This document shows positions 42,978 to 52,424 of a stretch of 64,000 nucleotides of DNA, piece after piece (within the stretch, counting starts at the first letter, position 1; each line of letters opens with the position of its first letter). This DNA is from Kaistia soli DSM 19436 (GTDB lineage: Bacteria > Pseudomonadota > Alphaproteobacteria > Rhizobiales > Kaistiaceae). Location: positions 868,001 through 932,000 of the forward strand of contig NZ_FQUP01000001.1 in the NCBI RefSeq assembly GCF_900129325.1, in the 5' to 3' direction. Made by a program: the position numbers and the translations under genes. The notes beneath the pieces were generated by a model. That model was not told where the DNA came from. It did not search any database and saw only the letters and a program-made list of their open reading frames with translations.

Positions 42978-44546
42978 ATGGCAATGATCACTGGCGAGGT
43001 TCTGATCGGCGGCGGAGCGTCTTCTGGCGGGGCGCCGGGCATCCGTGCCACCAATCCGAAGACCGGCGCATTGCTTGAACCGATCTTCACTTTCGCCGAT
43101 GAAGCCGATGTCGACCGCGCCGCGCGGCTTGCCTGGGACGCTTTCGACTCCTTTCGCGATAGCGATCTCGAAATCCGTGCCCGCTTCCTGGAGGGCGTCG
43201 CCGCTGCGATCGAGGGTCTCGGCGAGACTCTGATCGACCGCGCCGAGGCCGAAACCGGGCTCTCGCGGCGTCGTCTCACGATCGAGCGCAACCGCACGAC
43301 CAACCAGCTGAGACTTTTTGCCGAAGTGGTCAGGGCCGGCGAATGGCTCGATCTTCGCATCGACCCGCCGCTGCCGGACCGCGCACCCTTCCCCAGGCCC
43401 GATCTCCGACTCCGCCAGATCGGCGTCGGGCCGGTCGCGGTGTTCGGCGCCAGCAATTTTCCGCTGGCCTTCTCGGTCGCAGGCGGCGACACGGCGGCGG
43501 CCTTCGCGGCCGGATGCCCGGTGATCGTCAAGGGCCATCCGGCCCATCCGGGCACGGGGGAACTGGTCGGGCATGCGATCCAGGCGGCGGTGGCCGATGC
43601 CGGGCTGCCGGCCGGCGTCTTCGCGCTGCTGAACGGCGCCGTCGACACCGGGACCGCGCTGGTGCGCCACCCGATGATCAAGTCGGTCGGCTTCACCGGC
43701 TCGCGCGGCGCGGGCCTCGCACTCATGGCGATTGCCGCGGCACGGCCCGAACCAATCCCCGTCCATGCCGAGATGAGCAGCATCAATCCCGTCTTCATCC
43801 TGCCCGTGGCCCTTCGCGAGCGTACCGAGCAGATCGCGCGTAGCTTCGTCGACTCGATGGCACTCGACGGCGGCCAGTACTGCACCAATCCGGGCCTCGT
43901 CTACGCCGTCGCCGGACCCGATCTCGAAGCGTTTCTCAGCCATGTCGAGGCCGCGCTGGCGCTGAAGCATGCCGAGGCGATGCTGACACCTGGGATCCAC
44001 CAGGCCTTCGACCGAGGCGTCGGCGCGCTCGCCTCGCATCCCGACGTGCAGATCCTCGCCCGCGGCTTGGATGGTGACGACGCCAATGCGACGGCCCCGG
44101 CCATTTTCCTCACCGATGCGGCGCGTTTCGAGGCTGATGAGGCCCTCGGCCACGAAGTCTTCGGCGCGTCATCGCTGATCGTGCGCTGCGAGACGATCGA
44201 CGCGATGCTGGAAGCCGCCGAACGGATGGAAGGCCAGTTGACCGCGACGCTGCAGCTCGATGCCGGCGACATCGCCGAAGCGAGGCGCCTGCTGCCGGTG
44301 CTGGAGCGGCGCGTCGGCCGCATCCTCGCCAATGGCTGGCCGACCGGTGTCGAGGTGAGCCACGCGATGGTTCACGGCGGCCCCTACCCTGCCACCGCCG
44401 ATAGCCGCTTCACCTCGGTCGGCACGCTGTCGATCCGTCGTTTCCTGCGGCCTGTCTCCTACCAAAACCTGCCGCAGGAGCTGCTTCCGGCGGTGCTTCG
44501 CGACGATGCGCTGCCACGGCTCGTCGACGGCGTTCGGCAGGGCTGA
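42978..44546 (+). CDS. Aldehyde dehydrogenase, 2-ketoglutarate-semialdehyde type
   Basis: A 522-residue NAD(P)+-dependent dehydrogenase. The catalytic Cys302 lies in DGGQYCTNPGL and general base Glu265 in HAEMSSINPVFI; the nucleotide site shows FGASNFPLAFSVAGGDTA and VKGHPAHPGT. The whole pattern (AGGDTAAA, GHPAHPGTGE, SMALDGGQYCTNPGL) is that of alpha-ketoglutaric semialdehyde (2,5-dioxovalerate) dehydrogenases that end the non-phosphorylative catabolism of pentoses, sugar acids or hydroxyproline. None of the preceding pathway enzymes is adjacent. Starts at 42978 and 42984 are both possible. Confidence 0.93.
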   Translation: MAMITGEVLIGGGASSGGAPGIRATNPKTGALLEPIFTFADEADVDRAARLAWDAFDSFRDSDLEIRARFLEGVAAAIEGLGETLIDRAEAETGLSRRRLTIERNRTTNQLRLFAEVVRAGEWLDLRIDPPLPDRAPFPRPDLRLRQIGVGPVAVFGASNFPLAFSVAGGDTAAAFAAGCPVIVKGHPAHPGTGELVGHAIQAAVADAGLPAGVFALLNGAVDTGTALVRHPMIKSVGFTGSRGAGLALMAIAAARPEPIPVHAEMSSINPVFILPVALRERTEQIARSFVDSMALDGGQYCTNPGLVYAVAGPDLEAFLSHVEAALALKHAEAMLTPGIHQAFDRGVGALASHPDVQILARGLDGDDANATAPAIFLTDAARFEADEALGHEVFGASSLIVRCETIDAMLEAAERMEGQLTATLQLDAGDIAEARRLLPVLERRVGRILANGWPTGVEVSHAMVHGGPYPATADSRFTSVGTLSIRRFLRPVSYQNLPQELLPAVLRDDALPRLVDGVRQG

Positions 44547-44813
44547 CCGCCGCATTTCTGCCCGCGGTCCTCGCGGCCTTGCGTCCAGGCTTCACTAACT
44601 GGCGTCCTCGCGTTTGCGGGGGCGACGTGAGGATGCGCGCAATCGGCCAGCCGCACCACATCCGGCCGGCATCCACAGGCATGCCGCAGGCACTCGATTC
44701 CTCGTTGCCGAAACGAAAGCAAAGTGATTTACTCCCCTTCAAGCGCCGCAGACAGGCGTGTCGGACCGGCGGCAGCCGGCTCCAGGTGGAAACATTCTTG
44801 AGGAGTTCGAGAT

Positions 44814-46112
44814 ATGAGAAGAAAGTTCCGCGTCGCCCTTTTGGCGACGGTGGCGACGCTTGTCGCCGGCGCCGCCTCAGCCCAGGACCTGATCGCCAAG
44901 GATCGCGTCGGGCCGGCAGATGCGCCGAAAACCCTCTCCTTCCGCCTGACTGGCGACGGCCCCGGCAATACCCTCCCGGATATCGCGGAGGGCTATCAGA
45001 AGCTCTTCGTCGACTTCATCCAGAAGCATCCCGGCTGGCAGATCAAGCTTGAGCGCATGTCCGACAATATCGGGCAGGAGCAGGCGCGCATGCTGGAGCA
45101 GACGAAGTCGGGCACCGGCCCGGACTGCGCCGCTGTCGATAGCTTCGTGCTCGCGCTGTTCATGAATGCTGGCGTGCTGAAGCCGCTCAACGAATATTTC
45201 ACGCAGGCCGAGATCGACGACCTGTTCCCGTTCGTTCGTGAAGGCATTACGGGCAAGGACGGCAAGATCTACGCCTGGTGGTGGGATACCGACCTGCGCG
45301 TGCTCTACCGCAACAAGGATATCGTTGCGGACGCACCGCAGACCTGGGACGAGCTGAAGGCCGCCGCCATCGCCTCCAAGGACAAGGGCATGGAAGGCGT
45401 CCTCGTCAATGGCGGTCGCTGGGAAGGCACGACGTTCGACTGGCTGGCGAATTTCTGGGCGCAGGGTGGCAAGCTCGTCGACGACAGCGGCAAGCCGATC
45501 TTCGCCGAGGGCGAGAACCGCGAGAAGTTCCTGAAGGCCGTCAACTACTTCAAGGACCTCGTCGACTCGGGTGCCGCGCCGAAGCGCATCGCGACGATCG
45601 TCAACTATGACGAGTTCAACGCCGCCGCGGCGGCCGGTTCGACCGCTCTCTTCATCGGCGGCAACTGGCAGCTGGCCCAGCTCAAGAGCACGCTGGAGCC
45701 GGAAGAGTTCGCCAAGTGGACGTTCTCGGCGATCCCCGGCCCGACCAAGGATCAGCGCTCGACGGGCACCGGCGGTTGGACCATCGGCGCCTTCTCGTCC
45801 GATCCGGAAAAGGTCGCCATGTGCGCCGGCATCGCCAAGGAAATCTATTCGGGCGCCGGCAACGCGCTGCAGCAGCAGTTGCCGACCTCGAAGGCGCTGT
45901 TCGACAAGTATGACGTCTTCAAGTCCGACGCCAACAAGGCCTTCGCCGCCGCGCTCGTTGACGGCCAGGCACGTCCGGGCGTTCCGATCTATCCGGAGAT
46001 CTCCAACCAGATCCAGGTGATGATGGGTGACGTGCTGACCGGTGCCAAGACGCCAGAAGCCGCCCTCGACGCCGCCAATGCAGCGGTGCAGGCCGCTTAT
46101 GCGCGGCTCTAG
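44814..46112 (+). CDS. Extracellular sugar-binding protein of ABC transporter (mannoside cluster)
   Basis: A 432-residue periplasmic receptor with a signal peptide (MRRKFRVALLATVATLVAG, cleavage after ASA). The mature part shows family-1 features: KTLSFRLTGDGPGNTLPDI, WWWDTDLRVLYRNKDIV and GGNWQLAQLKSTL. GAGGAG lies ten bases before the ATG. It heads the group of binding protein, two permeases and GH38 alpha-mannosidase, so a mannose-containing glycoside is the likely ligand. The 267 bases upstream hold no gene I can see but must carry the promoter and probably a ROK operator. Confidence 0.93.
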   Translation: MRRKFRVALLATVATLVAGAASAQDLIAKDRVGPADAPKTLSFRLTGDGPGNTLPDIAEGYQKLFVDFIQKHPGWQIKLERMSDNIGQEQARMLEQTKSGTGPDCAAVDSFVLALFMNAGVLKPLNEYFTQAEIDDLFPFVREGITGKDGKIYAWWWDTDLRVLYRNKDIVADAPQTWDELKAAAIASKDKGMEGVLVNGGRWEGTTFDWLANFWAQGGKLVDDSGKPIFAEGENREKFLKAVNYFKDLVDSGAAPKRIATIVNYDEFNAAAAAGSTALFIGGNWQLAQLKSTLEPEEFAKWTFSAIPGPTKDQRSTGTGGWTIGAFSSDPEKVAMCAGIAKEIYSGAGNALQQQLPTSKALFDKYDVFKSDANKAFAAALVDGQARPGVPIYPEISNQIQVMMGDVLTGAKTPEAALDAANAAVQAAYARL

Positions 46113-46137
46113 GCGCTGACGACCATCTGATCTGACG

Positions 46138-46172
46138 CGAAGTCCCGGCCGGCATGCCTGTCCGGGACTTCG
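46138..46172 (+). promoter_or_regulatory. Hairpin between binding-protein and permease genes
   Basis: A perfect 11-bp stem CGAAGTCCCGG (46138-46148) with CCGGGACTTCG (46162-46172) and a 13-base loop lies between the receptor stop and the permease start. No T-run follows. It occupies the same place as the hairpin at 1443-1468 and may likewise stabilise the receptor message. Confidence 0.65.
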
Positions 46173-46203
46173 TATCTGCGGTTTCGCGGGAGGAATGACC
46201 GTC

Positions 46204-47145
46204 ATGACGATGACCGGAGCGGCCGTGGCGGGCGGTCGAGGCGAAATCGCCCGGACGAGCCTCAGGAGGCGCATCGAGAGCCATCCGTTCTCGTGGCTGC
46301 TGCCGGTGGCGCTCCTGCTGGGCGTCTTCTATCTCTACCCGATCATCGACGTGTTCCGGCTCGCTTTCACCAATGCGAGCCTGCGGGGCGGCGAAGAGCA
46401 CTACACCGTCGATTCGATCAGGGCACTGATCGCCAATCCGATCCTGCTGGACATTCTGTGGACGACCTTCGTCTTCACCGCCGGCAGCGTCATCGGCCAA
46501 CAATTGTTCGGCCTCGGCATCGCCGTCCTTGTGATGCGCGGCGAGCGTCGGCGCCTCTACGGCATGACCGCGCTGCGCACGCTGGTGCTGGTCGCGTGGG
46601 TCATTCCCGGCATCGCAAACGGCCTGATCTGGCAGATGCTGTTCAGCGAAGCGCCCTTTGGCGCGATCAACAGCGTGTTGCGCATGATGCATGTCCAGCC
46701 AGTCGCCTGGCTGTCTGACCCCAACATCGCCATGGTCTCATCGATCATCTCGAATGTCTGGCGCGGCACGGCTTTCTCGATGATCGTGTTCTATGCGGCC
46801 CTGAAGGCGATCGACACGACGCTCTATGAGGCGGCGAGCGTCGACGGCGCCAATGGCTGGCAGCGCTTCCGCTTCATCACGCTGCCGCAGATGCGGCCGG
46901 CGATCCTGGTCAATTCGATCCTGATCACCATCGCGACCCTCAATACCTTCGACGCCATCATCTCGCTCACCGGCGGCGGCCCCGGCCGCGCCACCGAGGT
47001 GCTGTCGCTTTATACCTTCAACACCGTATTCCGGAATCTCGACCTGGCCGGTGGCAGCGTGCTCTCGGTGCTGATGCTGGTCATCAGCCTTGTGCTCGCG
47101 GTCGGCTATGCCTCGATGATGCCGCGCCGGGAGGCCAACGAATGA
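46204..47145 (+). CDS. Sugar ABC transporter permease, MalF type (mannoside cluster)
   Basis: A 313-residue membrane permease with six helices. The EAA loop is YEAASVDGANGWQRFRFITL near residue 215. GGGAGG at 46188-46193 is almost against the ATG at 46195 but ten bases from the ATG at 46204, which is therefore preferred. It overlaps the next permease by 4 bases. No ATPase gene is found in this operon; a shared ATPase encoded elsewhere is assumed. Confidence 0.93.
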   Translation: MTMTGAAVAGGRGEIARTSLRRRIESHPFSWLLPVALLLGVFYLYPIIDVFRLAFTNASLRGGEEHYTVDSIRALIANPILLDILWTTFVFTAGSVIGQQLFGLGIAVLVMRGERRRLYGMTALRTLVLVAWVIPGIANGLIWQMLFSEAPFGAINSVLRMMHVQPVAWLSDPNIAMVSSIISNVWRGTAFSMIVFYAALKAIDTTLYEAASVDGANGWQRFRFITLPQMRPAILVNSILITIATLNTFDAIISLTGGGPGRATEVLSLYTFNTVFRNLDLAGGSVLSVLMLVISLVLAVGYASMMPRREANE

Positions 47146-47984
47146 CATCCGACGCGCGCGAACGGCTCTGGGACGCCGCGACCTATGTGATCGCGGTCGT
47201 CATCGCCGCCTTTTTCCTGGTGCCCCTGCTGTGGCTGCTGTCGCTGTCGCTCCGGACACGGCAGGAGGTCTATCTCGGCGCCGCCCGCTTCATCCCCAAG
47301 CACCCGACGCTGGCGAATTTCGAGCAGATTCTCTCAGATCCAGCCTTCATTACCTATCTCTGGAACGGGCTGAAGCTCTCGGCGCTTGGCGGCATCGGCT
47401 GCCTTCTGGTAGCGGCGCCGGCCGCCTATGCCTTCTCGCGCTTCCATTTTCAAAGCCGTTCCAGCCTTATGATGAGCATCCTGGCGTTCCAGATGGTATC
47501 GCCGCTGGTCATCCTGGTGCCTCTCTATCGCTACATGTCGTCGCTCGGCCTCCTGGACGGCCATTTCGGTGTGACGATGGTCTATATCGCCGTCAGCCTG
47601 CCGATGGCCGTCTGGCTGCTGAAGAGCTCCATCGACGGCATTCCGAAATCGCTCGAAGAGGCGGCCGAGATCGACGGCTGTTCCCGCTTCGGCATTTTCT
47701 GGCGCATAACGCTGCCGCTGGTAGCCCCCGGCCTTGCCTCGGCCTTCATCCTGATCATGATCCTGAACTGGTCCCAGTTCCTGGTGCCGTTCCTCCTGCT
47801 GTCCACCGACTCGAAGCTGCCGATTTCCGTCGCGATCTTCACCTTCGCCGGAACGTCGAATGCCTCGTCCACCCAGGTGCTCGCTGCGGCCTGTCTCGTT
47901 GCGGTCGTTCCCGCCATCGTCGCCTTCCTGCTGCTGCAGCGGATGATCGTCGGTGCGTTGACGGCTGGCGCGGTGAAGGGCTGA
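47142..47984 (+). CDS. Sugar ABC transporter permease, MalG type (mannoside cluster)
   Basis: A 280-residue membrane permease with six helices: the first near residues 12-35, the family motif SRFHFQSRSSLMMSILAFQM near 95, and the EAA loop LEEAAEIDGCSRFGIFWRI near 172. It pairs with the MalF-type subunit. The mannosidase gene follows 40 bases downstream, so import and hydrolysis are probably co-expressed. Confidence 0.94.
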   Translation: MTSDARERLWDAATYVIAVVIAAFFLVPLLWLLSLSLRTRQEVYLGAARFIPKHPTLANFEQILSDPAFITYLWNGLKLSALGGIGCLLVAAPAAYAFSRFHFQSRSSLMMSILAFQMVSPLVILVPLYRYMSSLGLLDGHFGVTMVYIAVSLPMAVWLLKSSIDGIPKSLEEAAEIDGCSRFGIFWRITLPLVAPGLASAFILIMILNWSQFLVPFLLLSTDSKLPISVAIFTFAGTSNASSTQVLAAACLVAVVPAIVAFLLLQRMIVGALTAGAVKG

Positions 47985-48024
47985 GCGCCCCCCGAATTTT
48001 TATGCCCCCTGAGGAGTAGTCCCC

Positions 48025-51000
48025 ATGTCTCTCACCCTCCAGCAGCGGCTGGATCGCATCAATGTGCGCGTCGAGGAGCTCGAGTTCTGGCGCGAGCGCG
48101 AGACCGTGCCGGTCGATGGCTGGCAGTTCGACGGCGCGCCGATCGCGCTCGGCGGGTTCTGGCCACGCAATGATGGCGTGCGCAAGCTGGCCGCACAGGC
48201 TGTCGTGCCCGATCACTGGCCGCTCGACGAAACGCTGCTGATGCTGAATGTCGGCGGCGAGAGCCTGATTGCCCTAACACCGGCCGGCGGCGAGACCGAG
48301 CGCTTCGGCCTCGATCCCTTCCATGAGGAATTTCCGGTTCCGGCTCATCGCTTCGCGATCGACATCGACGCCGTGGCACGCCGGCCCTTCGGCGAGCCGG
48401 TGCGCGAGCCGCGGCTGACCCGCGCGCATCTCGCCTGGATCGACAAGCCGGTGCATGAGCTTCGTCTCCTGCTGCAGCAGGTGGCAGAGGCGGTGCAGTA
48501 TCTCGGCGAGCACGAGGTCGTGCCGCATCTCATCAAGGCGGCCGAGGAAACCTTCGCTGCGCTCGACTGGCCGTCGGCAACGGCCGACTATGTTTCCCGC
48601 ACGGCGCCGCAGCGCGGCCAGCAGCGGATCTGGCAACTGCCCGAGCTGAAGCAGAATCCCGACGCGCTGCGTCAGGACCAGCGCGCCAGCGTGACGGCTG
48701 CGCTCGAGGCGCTGCGCGGCAAGCTGCGCGCTTTGAAGGCGGTCTATCCGCAGCAGGGCAAGCTCGCCATCACCGGCCACGCCCATATCGATCTCGCCTG
48801 GCTCTGGCCCTATGCCGAGACCCGCCGCAAGGCGCGCCGCACCTTCCATACGGCGCTGCAGCTGATGAAGCAGTTCCCCGACTTCGTCTTCAACCAGTCG
48901 ACCGCCGCCTATTATGCGCAGGTCGAGGAAGACGATCCGGAACTCTTCGCGAAGATCCAGGCCGCCGCAAAGGCCGGGCAGTGGGAAACCGTCGGCGCGA
49001 TGTGGGTCGAGCCGGACACGAACATGCCGACCGGCGAAAGCTTCGTGCGCCAACTCCTCTACGGCCAGCGCTATTTCGAGCAGAAGTTCGGCGTCCGCCA
49101 TCGCGTCTGCTGGCTGCCGGACTGCTTCGGCTTCTCCGGCGCGCTGCCGCAGCTCCTGCGCCAGGCCGGCGTCGATTCGTTCTTCACCATCAAGGTCAAC
49201 TGGTCGGAAACCAACCGCTTCCCGTATGACCTGTTCTGGTGGGAAGGCCTCGACGGCAGCCGCGTCCTCGCACACACGTTCGACAACCCAGTCAACGGCT
49301 ATAACGGCTCGACCGAGCCGAAGGCGATCATCGGCACGTGGAAGAATTTCCGCGGCAAGGTCATCCATGACGAGAGCCTGCTGGCGGTCGGCCATGGCGA
49401 TGGCGGCGGCGGCGTGATGCCGGAAATGCTGGAGCGGCAGAAGCAGCTCGCGGACTTCCCGGCGGTGCCGTCCATGCGACCGGCGCGTGTCGAAGAGTTC
49501 TTCGGCCGCATCCATGACAACCTGCCCGCCAACGTTCCGACGTGGATCGGCGAGATCTATCTCGAGCTGCATCGCGCGACGCTGACGACACAGAGTGGTA
49601 CCAAGAAGAAGCACCGCGAGGCGGAGCGCGCGCTGATTACCGCTGAAACGGTCTCTTCGCTCGCGATGCTGCTCGGCGCCGAAAAGCCGGAAAGCCTCGA
49701 GGCCCAGTGGCGTCCGGTGCTCAAGAACGAGTTCCACGACATCCTCCCGGGCTCGGGCGTCCGCGAAGTCTATGTCGACGCCGAGAACGAGCTCGCCGCC
49801 GCCCGCGATGTAGGACTGGCGCGCCAGCAGGAGGCGCTCGGTGCCCTCGTCGCGAAGCTGCCGAAGGGCGAGGCACAGGACGTCACCGTGCTGGTAAACC
49901 CGACGCTCTCCGACCGCCCCGTGCGTTTCGAGGGGCCGGATGGTCCGGTTGCGACCGCGTCAAACGTGCCGGCGCTTGGCATCACGGTCATCGGCAAGGC
50001 CGGCCTCGCTGCCGCGCCGGGTCTGATCGTTACGGCCGACCGGCTGGAGAACAGCCATATCCGCGTCACGATCGGCAAGGACGGCTCGATCACCAGCCTC
50101 TTCGACAAGCAGGCCGGCCGCGAGGCCCTTGCCGGCCGTGGCAACCAGCTCGTCGCCTATCCGATGGACAAGCCCCGCAACTGGGATGCCTGGGATCTCG
50201 AGGACGACTACACCGCCAACGGCCAGGAACTGACCGAAGTCGAGTCCGTGGAGATCGTCGAAAAGGGACCGCACCGCGCCGCGATCAAGATCGTCAAGCG
50301 CTTCCGCGATTCGACGGTGACCCAGACCTATTCACTTTGGGCCAATGCGCCGCGCCTCGACATCAAGACGCATCTCGACTGGCATGACCGCCGCGTTCTT
50401 CTGCGAACCCTGACCCCGGTCGCGGTTCGCTCCGATTACGCGACGTTCGAATGCGCCTTCGGCGTCGTCCGCCGCTCCACCCATGAGAACACCTCGTGGG
50501 ATGCGGCGAAGTTCGAGGTTCCCGGCCATCGCTTTGCCGATCTCGCGGAGCCGGGCTTCGGCGTCGCGATGCTCAACGACGGCAAGTATGGCCATAGCGT
50601 GCGGGGCAATGTGCTTGGGCTCAGCCTTCTGCGGTCGCCGATCTATCCCGATCCGATGGCCGACGAAGGCGAGCAGAGCTTAACCTATGCGCTGATGCCG
50701 CATGCGGGCGACCTTTTCGCGGCCGGCGTACTGCGCGAGGCGGAAGACCTCAACCAGCCGCTGCTCTCAAGCGCCGCCCACGGCCTGCAGCCCGGCGAAG
50801 TCACGCCGGTCAAGGTTGCCGGCCATCCGGTCGCCATCGCTGGACTGAAGCCGGCCGAGGACACGGCCGACGTCGTGCTGCGCGTCTATGAGCCGGCCGG
50901 CGGGCGCGGCAAGCTGGATGTTTCGGTGTCCGGCGGTTGGAAGGTTGGCGGGGACGTCAATCTCCTTGAGGAGACCGTGCAGCGGAACGAGGACTTCGGC

Positions 51001-51042
51001 ATCCGTCCGTTCGAGGTCCGCAGCCTCCGCCTGACGCGATAA
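48025..51042 (+). CDS. Alpha-mannosidase, glycoside hydrolase family 38
   Basis: A 1005-residue GH38 retaining alpha-mannosidase. The zinc site begins with GHAHIDLAWLWPYAE (His/Asp near residues 251-256), and the catalytic nucleophile is Asp366 in WLPDCFGFSGALPQLL. Further zinc/substrate residues are in VGHGDGGGGVMPEML. The C-terminal half is the mutarotase-like beta-sandwich usual for the family. No signal peptide is seen, so it acts in the cytoplasm on imported oligosaccharides, in line with the importer just upstream. GAGGAG precedes the ATG. The N-terminal domain (residues 1-230) is typical of bacterial Man2C-like members. Confidence 0.96.
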   Translation: MSLTLQQRLDRINVRVEELEFWRERETVPVDGWQFDGAPIALGGFWPRNDGVRKLAAQAVVPDHWPLDETLLMLNVGGESLIALTPAGGETERFGLDPFHEEFPVPAHRFAIDIDAVARRPFGEPVREPRLTRAHLAWIDKPVHELRLLLQQVAEAVQYLGEHEVVPHLIKAAEETFAALDWPSATADYVSRTAPQRGQQRIWQLPELKQNPDALRQDQRASVTAALEALRGKLRALKAVYPQQGKLAITGHAHIDLAWLWPYAETRRKARRTFHTALQLMKQFPDFVFNQSTAAYYAQVEEDDPELFAKIQAAAKAGQWETVGAMWVEPDTNMPTGESFVRQLLYGQRYFEQKFGVRHRVCWLPDCFGFSGALPQLLRQAGVDSFFTIKVNWSETNRFPYDLFWWEGLDGSRVLAHTFDNPVNGYNGSTEPKAIIGTWKNFRGKVIHDESLLAVGHGDGGGGVMPEMLERQKQLADFPAVPSMRPARVEEFFGRIHDNLPANVPTWIGEIYLELHRATLTTQSGTKKKHREAERALITAETVSSLAMLLGAEKPESLEAQWRPVLKNEFHDILPGSGVREVYVDAENELAAARDVGLARQQEALGALVAKLPKGEAQDVTVLVNPTLSDRPVRFEGPDGPVATASNVPALGITVIGKAGLAAAPGLIVTADRLENSHIRVTIGKDGSITSLFDKQAGREALAGRGNQLVAYPMDKPRNWDAWDLEDDYTANGQELTEVESVEIVEKGPHRAAIKIVKRFRDSTVTQTYSLWANAPRLDIKTHLDWHDRRVLLRTLTPVAVRSDYATFECAFGVVRRSTHENTSWDAAKFEVPGHRFADLAEPGFGVAMLNDGKYGHSVRGNVLGLSLLRSPIYPDPMADEGEQSLTYALMPHAGDLFAAGVLREAEDLNQPLLSSAAHGLQPGEVTPVKVAGHPVAIAGLKPAEDTADVVLRVYEPAGGRGKLDVSVSGGWKVGGDVNLLEETVQRNEDFGIRPFEVRSLRLTR

Positions 51043-51170
51043 GGCATCGCGCCGCCGCGCCTTCACCCCGGACCTCCCGCGGGGCGAAGGCGACGGCGCG
51101 GTTCGGCCGGCCCCCGCTCTTCCAAACAGGGCGGGGGCCGGGTCGCCTCCTTCTTGCTTCGGCCGGGCGG

Positions 51171-52415
51171 ATGCGCCAAGCAGAGCAGACCATGAATGAC
51201 CTCGCCGGCTCCAATTCCGAGCTCGCCGCCAGCCACAATCGCGGCGTGATCCTGCGCGCCATCCAGCGCTACCAGCCGATCTCGCGCACCGAGCTCGCGC
51301 GCCGGTCCGGCCTCACCAAGCAGACTGTCACGCGCATCGCCGAGCGGCTCATCGGCGAGCGGCTGGTGCTCGAAGCGCGGCGCCGCCACGGCCAGCCCGG
51401 TCAACCGGCGATCGAGCTCGAGATCAATCCGGATGGTTGCCACGCCATCGGCGCCTATGTCGCGCGCGACCACGTCACCGTCGTCGCCATCGACGCCTCG
51501 GGCGCCGTGCGTGGGCGCATTCATCACGAGATCGGATACGCGCTTCCGGAAATGGCCGTGTCGCTGATCGAGGAGGCGATCTCGACCTTCAAGCGCCGGC
51601 GCACCATCGACGAGCGGCAGCTCGCCGGCGTCGGCCTGGCGCTGCCGGACTGGCTCGGCGAAATCCCGTTTCCCGGCATGCCCGAGCGCTATGCCGCCTG
51701 GACCGGCTATGATCTGCGCGGCCGTTTCGCGCGCTTCACCGACCTGCCGCTCTATATCGAGAACGATGCCATCGCGGCCGCGATTGGCGAACTCAACTAC
51801 GGCCTCGGCGTCGAGAGCCGCAGCTTTTTCTACATCTTCATCGGCGCAGGCCTCGGCGGCGCGGTCGTGCTCGACGGTATGTGTCATCACGGCGTGACCG
51901 GGCTTTCGGGCGAGATCGGCTGGCTGCCAACGCTGGTGGAGAACCAGCCGGAAGGCAGCCGCGTCCAGCCGCTTGGACAGTTGGTCTCGCTCTATGTCCT
52001 CTACGAATTCCTGGGCCGACATGGCATTGCCGTCGAGCGTCCCTCCGATCTGCTCGGGCTCGACACACGCGGACGGGCGCTTGTCTCGGACTGGCTGCGC
52101 GAGGCGGCGCGCTATATTGCCGAGGCCGCCGTGCATATCGGGCTGCTGATCGATCCGGACGCCGTGGTCATCGGCGGGCGTTTGCCGGTGCGGCTCATCG
52201 ACGAGATGCTGCTTTACGTGAACGAACATCTCGGCCGCGATCCGCGCCCCGCGCCGGCCATCCACCGCGCCGCCGGTTCGGAAGACGCGACGGCGCTCGG
52301 CGCCGCGACGATGCCGCTTGCCGAGGTGCTGAGGCTCGAATCCTACGATGCCGCGCAATTGCGCCGGCAGCCGCTGACCGGGCTGCCCCCGCAGGCGAGC
52401 CCTTTCATCGGCTGA
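51171..52415 (+). CDS. ROK family transcriptional regulator
   Basis: A 414-residue repressor-like protein. It has an N-terminal helix-turn-helix (YQPISRTELARRSGLTKQTV, about residues 36-55) and a ROK sugar-binding domain with IYIENDAIAAAIGE-like and FIGAGLGGAVVLDG segments and TGLSGEIGWLP. The zinc-binding Cys cluster of ROK kinases is absent, so it senses sugar without phosphorylating it. Starts at 51171 and 51192 are both possible. It follows the mannosidase by 128 bases on the same strand and probably controls the mannoside operon. Confidence 0.93.
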   Translation: MRQAEQTMNDLAGSNSELAASHNRGVILRAIQRYQPISRTELARRSGLTKQTVTRIAERLIGERLVLEARRRHGQPGQPAIELEINPDGCHAIGAYVARDHVTVVAIDASGAVRGRIHHEIGYALPEMAVSLIEEAISTFKRRRTIDERQLAGVGLALPDWLGEIPFPGMPERYAAWTGYDLRGRFARFTDLPLYIENDAIAAAIGELNYGLGVESRSFFYIFIGAGLGGAVVLDGMCHHGVTGLSGEIGWLPTLVENQPEGSRVQPLGQLVSLYVLYEFLGRHGIAVERPSDLLGLDTRGRALVSDWLREAARYIAEAAVHIGLLIDPDAVVIGGRLPVRLIDEMLLYVNEHLGRDPRPAPAIHRAAGSEDATALGAATMPLAEVLRLESYDAAQLRRQPLTGLPPQASPFIG

Positions 52416-52424
52416 GCCATCGGG

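Noticed and set aside
42816-44153. Long minus-strand frame (about 445 codons) upstream of the response regulator
   Set aside because: It is antisense to the aldehyde dehydrogenase gene, whose catalytic Cys and Glu are intact; only the last 134 codons are a real gene.
44877-46274. 465-codon minus-strand frame
   Set aside because: Shadow of the mannoside-binding protein gene; low-complexity, Arg-rich translation without motifs.
48274-49737. 487-codon minus-strand frame
   Set aside because: Shadow of the GH38 alpha-mannosidase gene, which carries clear catalytic residues.
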